Positions 1 through 5,378 of a stretch of DNA of 5,378 nucleotides are shown piece by piece. Positions within the stretch are counted from its first letter, which is position 1, and each line of letters starts with the position of its first letter. The stretch is taken from positions 1-5,378 of the forward strand of contig JAGHVA010000275.1 of NCBI GenBank assembly GCA_018064565.1, given 5' to 3'. A program made the translations under genes and the position numbers. Origin of the DNA: Candidatus Colimorpha onthohippi (GTDB lineage Bacteria; Bacteroidota; Bacteroidia; Bacteroidales; P3). A model generated the notes under the pieces. That model saw only the letters and a list, made by a program, of their open reading frames with translations, was not told the DNA's origin and ran no database searches.

Positions 1-1
1 C

Positions 2-1075
2 AATAAGAGAGGTAATATCGCTGATGTGATAAACCTTTTTATTGAGCATGGTGCCAACCCCACTATTGCTATCGATTCGCATGCGCATATAGGGACCGAC
101 AAGTTGAGTGGCATCATCAAAAATATGCGATCTACCATAGAGCGTTATGGTGGCGAATATCATTTTGGGTCGCAGGTGGTGGACTTGTTGATGCGTGAGG
201 GCAGGGTGGTAGGAGTGCGTGATGCCCGTGGGTTGACTTACGAGGGCAAGGCGGTAGTGTTGGCAACGGGACATTCTGCGCGGGATATATATAGTCTTTT
301 TTTCAACAAAGGGTGGCTTCTCGAGCCGAAACCGTTTGCGTTGGGTGTAAGGGTGGAGCATCCGCAGCGGCTAATCAACAGCATCCAATATCATTCAGAG
401 CATTATTCGCCCTATCTGCCACCAGCAGCTTATAGTTTGGCAACGCAGGTGAATGGTCACGGTGTGTTCTCTTTTTGCATGTGTCCGGGCGGAGTGATAG
501 TGCCAGCCGCTACTGATTATGGTCAGCAGGTGGTGAACGGGATGAGTGCATCTGCCCGAAGTTCGGCATTTGCCAACAGTGGCATCGCCGTTACGGTATC
601 GCAAGCGGATGTGGTGGGTTATGAACAGTATGGACCATTGGCGCTGATGTATTTCCAACAACAAGTCGAGCAGGTAATGTGGAGGTCGGTGGGACAGTCG
701 CTCTCGGCTCCTGCGCAGCGGCTTACCGATTTTTGTGATGGCAAGATGTCGCGGTCGTTGCCGCGAATCAACTACATGGGGCAGGTGGTGCCGACACCGC
801 TACATCAGTTGCTTCCGCCTTTTGTGGCGCAGAGTTTGCGCCAAGGATTTCGGCAGTTTGATCAGAAAATGCGCGGATTTTATACCTCCGAGGCATCGAT
901 TTTGGCTGTTGAGAGCCGTACCTCATCGCCAGTACGTATTCCTCGAATGGATGATATGCAGCATCCGCAGCTTCCTGGGTTGTATCCTTGTGGTGAGGGG
1001 GCTGGCTATGCGGGGGGCATCGTATCGTCTGCTATGGATGGTATAAACTGTGTTAATCATATCGTAAATCAATAG
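2..1075 (+). CDS. FAD-dependent dehydrogenase, COG2509 type (5' partial)
   Basis: The gene is an uncharacterised FAD-dependent oxidoreductase/dehydrogenase, probably cytosolic; its substrate is unknown. The reading frame is open from base 2, and the residues before the first possible start (GTG at 26) already match the family (a KRG..I..VI stretch before the EHGA segment), so the true start lies upstream. 357 residues are visible. Family members are usually about 500-550 residues, so the missing part should carry the N-terminal GxGxxG Rossmann motif that binds the FAD ADP moiety. Visible family landmarks are HIGTDKL (about 83-103), ATGHSARD (263-286), CMCPGG (476-493), NGMSASAR, RTSSPVRIPR (917-946) and the C-terminal FAD-contacting GEGAGYAGG (992-1018). 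The stop is TAG at 1073-1075. uvrB follows after 6 bases, which suggests cotranscription. The family call is firm; the reaction is not known. Confidence 0.9.
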   Translation, partial: NKRGNIADVINLFIEHGANPTIAIDSHAHIGTDKLSGIIKNMRSTIERYGGEYHFGSQVVDLLMREGRVVGVRDARGLTYEGKAVVLATGHSARDIYSLFFNKGWLLEPKPFALGVRVEHPQRLINSIQYHSEHYSPYLPPAAYSLATQVNGHGVFSFCMCPGGVIVPAATDYGQQVVNGMSASARSSAFANSGIAVTVSQADVVGYEQYGPLALMYFQQQVEQVMWRSVGQSLSAPAQRLTDFCDGKMSRSLPRINYMGQVVPTPLHQLLPPFVAQSLRQGFRQFDQKMRGFYTSEASILAVESRTSSPVRIPRMDDMQHPQLPGLYPCGEGAGYAGGIVSSAMDGINCVNHIVNQ

Positions 1076-1081
1076 GGTTAA

Positions 1082-3172
1082 GTGAATTTTGAGTTAAAAT
1101 CGGATTTCGCTCCAATGGGAGATCAGCCCGCTGCCATCAAGCAGTTGGTCGATGGAGTGCGCAGCGGTCAGCGAGCCCAGGTATTACTGGGTGTTACGGG
1201 GTCGGGCAAGACGTTCACGATTGCCAATGTGATTGCGCAGCTTAACCGCCCTACGCTCATACTGAGCCACAACAAGACACTTGCTGCCCAGCTGTATGGC
1301 GAATTCAAACAGTTCTTCCCCAACAACGCAGTAGAGTATTTTGTAAGTTATTATGATTACTACCAGCCCGAAGCCTACATCGCATCGACTAATACCTATA
1401 TCGAGAAGGACTTGGCTATCAACGAGGAACTTGACAAGTTGCGCATCCGAGCCTCGTCGGCATTGTTGAGTGGCAGGCGCGATGTGATAGTGGTCAGTTC
1501 GGTCAGTTGTATTTATGGCATTGGCAATCCTGAGGCATTTAAGGCGGGTACGGTACATGTCTCTGTTGGCGACCATATCAAGCGAGACCAACTGCTGTTG
1601 AAGCTTCTGGATGCACAGTATGTCCGAAACGAGATCGAATTTATCAACGGTCGATTCCGAATCAAGGGCGATACGGTGGATGTATTCCCTTCGTTTGCCG
1701 ATTTTTGTTATCGCATCTGCTTTTGGGACGATACAATCGAGCGGTTGGAAAGTTTTGATCCCATATCGGGTTCGGTGTTGGAGTCGTTCAATGAAGTGGT
1801 AATCTATCCAGCAACCAACTTCCTTACTTCAAAAGAGAACCTGACTTCGGCGTTAGATCAGATACAATTGGATATGTTTGCACAGCGCGACTATTTCATC
1901 TCAATCGAGAAATATCTGGAGGCCAAACGTCTGGAGGAGCGTGTGAATTATGATCTTGAGATGATACGGGAGGTGGGCTATTGCAGTGGCATTGAAAATT
2001 ATTCTCGCTATTTTGACGGCCGTGAGGCGGGTACTCGTCCGTTCTGTCTGATAGACTATTTCCCGTCTGATTTCCTGCTCGTGATTGATGAAAGTCATGT
2101 TACGGTGCCACAGATAGGTGCTATGCACGGTGGCGACCGTTCGCGCAAGAAATCGCTTGTAGAGTATGGATTCCGATTGCCATCGGCGTTGGACAACCGT
2201 CCGCTTACCTACGATGAGTTCTACAATCTCACAGGTCAGACAATCTATATCAGTGCAACGCCTGCCGACTACGAACTCAATGAGTCGGGGGGTGAGGTGG
2301 CGGAGCAGGTTATCCGCCCTACGGGGTTGTTGGATCCTGTGGTGGAGGTGCGTCCAGCTATGAATCAAGTGGACGACCTGATGGATGAGATTGAGACTAC
2401 CATCAGCAAAGGCGAGCGTGTGCTGGTTACCACACTCACCAAGCGTATGGCAGAAGAGCTCACCTCTTACCTTATCAATACGGGCGTACGATCCAAGTAT
2501 ATTCATAGTGACGTAGATACATTAGAACGTGTGGAGATAATGCGTGATTTGCGTATGGGGGTTTTTGATGTGTTGGTGGGTGTCAACCTGCTTAGGGAGG
2601 GTCTGGATTTGCCAGAGGTAAGCTTAGTGGCGATTTTGGATGCCGACAAAGAGGGATTTTTGAGAAGCGACCGGTCGCTGATTCAAACCATCGGTAGGGC
2701 TGCACGTAATGTTCATAGCAAGGCAATCCTTTATGGAGATGTCGTTACAGGGTCAATGCAGCGAGCCATTGACGAGACCAACCGACATCGGGAAAAGCAG
2801 ATTCGTTATAATATGGAGCATGGTATTGTACCTAAGCAGATTGTAAAAAGCACGGAAGCCATCATCGGTCAGACATCGGTTATAGAACGGGCTGCTGAGC
2901 AGGCGGGACCAGTGGTTGACCCTGTCACGGGACTCCGATATGCTGCTGACGAGGGTGGTGAGTATCGTTTGGCGAAAACAGAAGAGCAAGAGATAGAGCC
3001 GCCAAAGGTTGTCATCGATAATCGTAGCAAACAGCAGTTGCGCAAGGACATCAAAGCGGCGCAGCGCAAGATGCAAACGGCTGCCAAGGAGATGGATTTC
3101 TTGGCAGCGGCTAAGTATCGCGATGAAATTCAAGCTATGCAGAAGTTGTTAGAAACAGCACGTGGCGACTAA
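1082..3172 (+). CDS. uvrB: UvrABC system protein B (excinuclease ABC subunit B)
   Basis: UvrB is the damage-verifying, ATP-dependent subunit of bacterial nucleotide excision repair. It is loaded on DNA by UvrA, clamps the lesion and recruits UvrC for dual incision. The 696 residues are full length (E. coli UvrB is about 673). In order: conserved N-terminus with GDQP (13-16); Walker A GVTGSGKT (37-44, Lys43); damage-binding beta-hairpin YYDYYQPEAY (90-99); the UvrA-binding domain 2 region (about 150-250); Walker B DESH (336-339); helicase motif VI QTIGRAARN (535-543); and a C-terminal UVR motif (about 654-690) that contacts UvrC. The start is GTG: the next ATG, codon 12, lies inside the conserved N-terminus and would remove family residues. 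No strong ribosome binding site is visible. It starts 6 bases after the dehydrogenase stop, so transcription from upstream is likely. One oddity is Ala101, where Pro is usual after the hairpin tyrosines. Confidence 0.98.
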   Translation: MNFELKSDFAPMGDQPAAIKQLVDGVRSGQRAQVLLGVTGSGKTFTIANVIAQLNRPTLILSHNKTLAAQLYGEFKQFFPNNAVEYFVSYYDYYQPEAYIASTNTYIEKDLAINEELDKLRIRASSALLSGRRDVIVVSSVSCIYGIGNPEAFKAGTVHVSVGDHIKRDQLLLKLLDAQYVRNEIEFINGRFRIKGDTVDVFPSFADFCYRICFWDDTIERLESFDPISGSVLESFNEVVIYPATNFLTSKENLTSALDQIQLDMFAQRDYFISIEKYLEAKRLEERVNYDLEMIREVGYCSGIENYSRYFDGREAGTRPFCLIDYFPSDFLLVIDESHVTVPQIGAMHGGDRSRKKSLVEYGFRLPSALDNRPLTYDEFYNLTGQTIYISATPADYELNESGGEVAEQVIRPTGLLDPVVEVRPAMNQVDDLMDEIETTISKGERVLVTTLTKRMAEELTSYLINTGVRSKYIHSDVDTLERVEIMRDLRMGVFDVLVGVNLLREGLDLPEVSLVAILDADKEGFLRSDRSLIQTIGRAARNVHSKAILYGDVVTGSMQRAIDETNRHREKQIRYNMEHGIVPKQIVKSTEAIIGQTSVIERAAEQAGPVVDPVTGLRYAADEGGEYRLAKTEEQEIEPPKVVIDNRSKQQLRKDIKAAQRKMQTAAKEMDFLAAAKYRDEIQAMQKLLETARGD

Positions 3173-3241
3173 CATATCTGCAACATTCGTTTTCGATAGG
3201 TCAGGCGCTGATTACAAATGCAGGTCGCACTATACCTACTG

Positions 3242-3286
3242 CTATCGCAATCTAATGTTATCCATCAAAAGCCTCTATTGCAATCT
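3242..3286. repeat. Imperfect 12-base direct repeat pair in the uvrB-murF spacer
   Basis: CTATCGCAATCT (3242-3253) and CTATTGCAATCT (3275-3286) match at 11 of 12 positions and are offset by exactly 33 bases, close to three helical turns. They lie in the spacer upstream of murF and just ahead of the candidate -7 box. They could be a paired protein-binding site, but a chance match is quite possible. No family of operator is recognised. Confidence 0.25.
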
Positions 3287-3312
3287 TGTAGCCGAGGCGA
3301 GAAAACGACTTA

Positions 3313-3320
3313 TAAAATTG
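3313..3320 (+). promoter_or_regulatory. Candidate Bacteroides-type -7 promoter element for murF
   Basis: TAAAATTG matches the Bacteroidota -7 consensus TAnnTTTG at five of the six fixed positions. It lies 17 bases before the murF ATG, implying a transcript start about 5-10 bases upstream of the gene and a very short leader. The nearest partial -33 element is CTTG at 3285-3288, 24 bases upstream, which is longer than the usual gap of about 19-21 bases. The call rests on the -7 match and on position in the only sizeable spacer of the window. I see no convincing terminator in 3173-3337. Confidence 0.25.
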
Positions 3321-3337
3321 ACAGATAAACATACACT

Positions 3338-4738
3338 ATGGATGATGTAATAGAGCGGCTTTATGCCCAGTTTTCGCAGACGCATGCCGTTACAACCGAT
3401 TCGCGTGCCATCACGCCGGGTTGTATATTTTTTGCTTTCAAAGGCAACCATTTTGATGGCAATGCTTTTGCCAATCAGGCGTTGTCGCAGGGTGCGGCTT
3501 TGTGTGTGGTGTCGGACAGCCAGTATGCCTCCGACAGCCGGTGTGTGCTGGTTAGCGATGTGCTTGTCGCACTTCAGCAGTTGGCAACTTATTATCGCTC
3601 GCAACTCACGATACCTGTTGTCGGCATTACGGGCACCAATGGCAAGACCACAACCAAAGAGTTGGTTAGGGAGGTCTTGTCGCGCCGCTATAGGGTTCAT
3701 GCCACGCAAGGCAATTACAACAACCATATAGGCGTTCCGCTCACCATACTTTCTACACCCGTAGATACTGAGATTTTGATTGTAGAGATGGGCGCAAGCC
3801 ATATAGGCGAGATCGCGGATCTTTGTGCCATAGCACAGCCTACGGTAGGGCTTATCACCAACTGTGGCAAGGCTCACCTGGAGGGTTTCGGATCTTTTGA
3901 AAATGTGGTGCATACCAAAACCGACTTGTATCGGTCTCTTGCCGCCAATCATGGCGTGATGGTTGTCAACGCCGATGATACCGTGCTGATGCAGGCTGCC
4001 ACCGCTCTCACTGAGGTATCTCAGCCTACACCTATTCCATCGTGCTATATGCCAAGTATCCCTTCTGCCGCCTTAGAAGATGCCGAAGGATGTGCCGCCA
4101 TGGTTACCTATGGCAACAGCAGTGAAGCCGAAGTAAAAGGCAGTTTGATGCCACCTGCCGACGCTGACTTGCGGCATGCGTTTATGCGCTATTATTTCGA
4201 GTTGGGCGATCAGGTCTATACCATCCAGTCTCAGCTGACGGGAGCTTACAATTTCAGCAATGCAATGGCTGCTACTGCGATAGGCTTATATTTCAAAGTA
4301 GAACCGTTTGACATCAAAGATGCGGTAGAGCATTATCAGCCATCAAACAATAGGTCGCAGTATAAGCAGACGGCACGTAATCAGTTGATATTGGATTGTT
4401 ACAATGCCAACCCAAGCAGTATGGCTGCTGCTATCCAGAATTTCTCGCTATTAGCTCATCCTCACAAGGTAGCGGTTTTGGGCGAGATGCGTGAGTTAGG
4501 CGCAGCAAGCGAAAAGGAACATCAGGTTGTGGTCAATCAGATTGTATCATTAAACCCAGATGCAGTCTATCTGGTAGGTGAGGCATTTGCTTTTGCATCG
4601 TCATGGCCCAATGTTACGGTGGTATCCGATACTGACGAGCTGATAGCATTGTTGCTCCGTCAGCCAATCTCGGATGCCTTGCTATTGGTCAAGGGGTCTA
4701 ATAGCAACAAATTATGGACTATCGAGCCGTACCTGTAA
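3338..4738 (+). CDS. murF: UDP-N-acetylmuramoyl-tripeptide--D-alanyl-D-alanine ligase
   Basis: MurF is the cytoplasmic ATP-dependent ligase that joins D-Ala-D-Ala to UDP-MurNAc-tripeptide, making the pentapeptide precursor later transferred to lipid by MraY. Its 466 residues are slightly longer than E. coli MurF (about 452). Visible parts: N-terminal substrate-binding domain with TDSR (20-23); ATP-binding P-loop GITGTNGKTTTK (96-107, Lys103); NYNNHIG (about 128-134); EMGASHIGEI (150-159); NCGKAHLEGFGS (about 175-187); Lys194 in HTKTD, by family analogy the carbamylated lysine; NADD (211-214); and the C-terminal domain with DCYNANPSSM (353-362), VLGEMRELG (380-388) and the closing KGS (452-454). 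The stretch between NADD and VTYG (256-259) is longer than usual. The ATG at 3338 is just upstream of the conserved N-terminus, and no strong ribosome binding site precedes it. In Bacteroidota murF is generally found outside the main division and cell-wall cluster, consistent with these neighbours. Confidence 0.97.
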   Translation: MDDVIERLYAQFSQTHAVTTDSRAITPGCIFFAFKGNHFDGNAFANQALSQGAALCVVSDSQYASDSRCVLVSDVLVALQQLATYYRSQLTIPVVGITGTNGKTTTKELVREVLSRRYRVHATQGNYNNHIGVPLTILSTPVDTEILIVEMGASHIGEIADLCAIAQPTVGLITNCGKAHLEGFGSFENVVHTKTDLYRSLAANHGVMVVNADDTVLMQAATALTEVSQPTPIPSCYMPSIPSAALEDAEGCAAMVTYGNSSEAEVKGSLMPPADADLRHAFMRYYFELGDQVYTIQSQLTGAYNFSNAMAATAIGLYFKVEPFDIKDAVEHYQPSNNRSQYKQTARNQLILDCYNANPSSMAAAIQNFSLLAHPHKVAVLGEMRELGAASEKEHQVVVNQIVSLNPDAVYLVGEAFAFASSWPNVTVVSDTDELIALLLRQPISDALLLVKGSNSNKLWTIEPYL

Positions 4739-4764
4739 GCCACTGCTGGCAAAGTAACAAAGTC

Positions 4765-5378
4765 ATGATGAATATGAACAAACGGACAAAACTTGTTATA
4801 GGACTTTTGGGGCTGCTGTTGATGGTAACCCCATGTGTGGCGAGCGGTGTTATCTATTCAGACAGTGCTACGTATGCGTATGTGGTGCGCGGAGCAGATA
4901 CGCTGCTGTTAGATTTTTATACTCCAATAAGCAAGCGTCAAGATGCTGCCACGGTAGTGTATCTGTATGGAGGTGCTTTTATCAATGGGCAGCGGGGCGA
5001 CAAGCAGACGCGGCTGGATGTAGCAGCCCTGTTGGACAGAGGCTTTCAAGTGGCTGCCATCGACTATCGTAAATATCTGTCGCAGGTACAGCTCGATACG
5101 GTGTCGCATCGGCGAGTGTTCGACCATTTAGATAGTGCCATCTTCTATGGTGCGTCCGATTGTGCTGCTGCGGTTGCCTTTTTGTGTGCCCATGCTAATG
5201 ACCTGGGGATAGATACCTCCAAGATAGTGCTTGCTGGATCCAGTGCTGGTGCTATATCGGTGTTGCAGTTGGATTATTGTAGGAGCAATCAGTTGCCTGT
5301 AGCCTCGTTGTTGCCTATGGGTTGGAAACCTGCGGCTGTAGTTAGCATGTCGGGAGCAGTATTTGCTCATCATAGCAA
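4765..5378 (+). CDS. Exported alpha/beta-hydrolase, esterase/lipase type (3' partial)
   Basis: This is a probable secreted or periplasmic serine hydrolase of the alpha/beta fold; the substrate is unknown, and an ester (perhaps acetyl or feruloyl on a glycan) is only a guess. The frame is open from the ATG at 4765 to the window edge, giving 204 residues without a stop, so the C-terminus with the expected catalytic Asp and His is missing. Residues 1-27 resemble a Sec signal peptide: basic NKRTK, a Leu-rich core (about 10-21), then a likely signal-peptidase I site after A26 or S27. Cys24 is preceded by Pro and does not fit a good lipobox. Family marks are YGGAF (68-72), equivalent to the HGG oxyanion loop; AAIDYR, a typical strand and turn; and the nucleophile elbow GSSAG (158-162, Ser160). 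ATGs at 4768 and 4774 are alternative starts. It begins 26 bases after murF, so cotranscription is plausible. Confidence 0.85.
   Translation, partial: MMNMNKRTKLVIGLLGLLLMVTPCVASGVIYSDSATYAYVVRGADTLLLDFYTPISKRQDAATVVYLYGGAFINGQRGDKQTRLDVAALLDRGFQVAAIDYRKYLSQVQLDTVSHRRVFDHLDSAIFYGASDCAAAVAFLCAHANDLGIDTSKIVLAGSSAGAISVLQLDYCRSNQLPVASLLPMGWKPAAVVSMSGAVFAHHS

Noticed and set aside
1901..2506. A 201-codon open frame on the minus strand inside uvrB
   Set aside because: It is opposite the conserved UvrB Walker B region and its translation resembles no family; it is a shadow of uvrB.
3162..3350. A 62-codon plus-strand open frame spanning the uvrB-murF spacer
   Set aside because: It overlaps both genes, has no ribosome binding site or recognisable domain, and would interfere with the murF start; it is more likely noncoding.
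3275..3952. A 225-codon open frame on the minus strand opposite the start of murF
   Set aside because: It lies antisense to strongly conserved MurF motifs, has no recognisable domain, and has a composition explained by the complementary frame.
4739..4750. A small inverted repeat GCCA-CTGC-TGGC just after the murF stop
   Set aside because: The stem is only 4 bases and no T run follows, so it is not a credible intrinsic terminator.
4834..4836. Cys24 of the hydrolase as a lipoprotein lipidation site
   Set aside because: The preceding residues are V-T-P. Pro at -1 does not fit the lipobox, and a signal-peptidase I site just downstream fits better.
4833..5072. A 79-codon plus-strand open frame inside the hydrolase
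   Set aside because: It is out of frame with the signal peptide and GSSAG-containing protein, and its Cys/Arg-rich translation is typical of a shifted frame.

Overview
The window looks like an ordinary chromosomal housekeeping stretch from a member of the Bacteroidota, most likely Bacteroidales. Three things point there: the wording of the UvrB and MurF proteins, the absence of strong Shine-Dalgarno sequences ahead of the starts, and a possible Bacteroides-type -7 promoter element ahead of murF. I cannot name a genus. All four genes lie on the + strand, and base composition looks uniform and moderate, with no sign of a transferred island.

Layout. Bases 2-1075 hold the C-terminal two thirds of a COG2509-type FAD-dependent dehydrogenase whose start lies upstream of the window. 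Six bases later, on a GTG start, comes a complete uvrB (1082-3172), the damage-recognition helicase of nucleotide excision repair. A 165-base spacer (3173-3337) holds a tentative -7 box and a short imperfect direct repeat. Next is a complete murF (3338-4738), the ligase that adds D-Ala-D-Ala to the peptidoglycan precursor. After 26 bases an exported alpha/beta-hydrolase (esterase/lipase type) begins at 4765 and runs off the right edge without a stop codon.

How the genes relate. The dehydrogenase and uvrB are close enough to be one transcription unit. murF and the hydrolase are probably a second unit, with the spacer as the likely place for a new promoter. No shared pathway links the four products: one is redox, one DNA repair, one cell-wall synthesis and one a secreted hydrolase. 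I see no RNA gene, insertion sequence, CRISPR array, attachment site, phage gene or defence system, and I do not think the window contains a new biological system. The points worth a second look are small: both end genes are cut by the window edges, UvrB has an Ala where a Pro is usual in its beta-hairpin, MurF has an extended central-domain loop, and the spacer may hold regulatory sequence.
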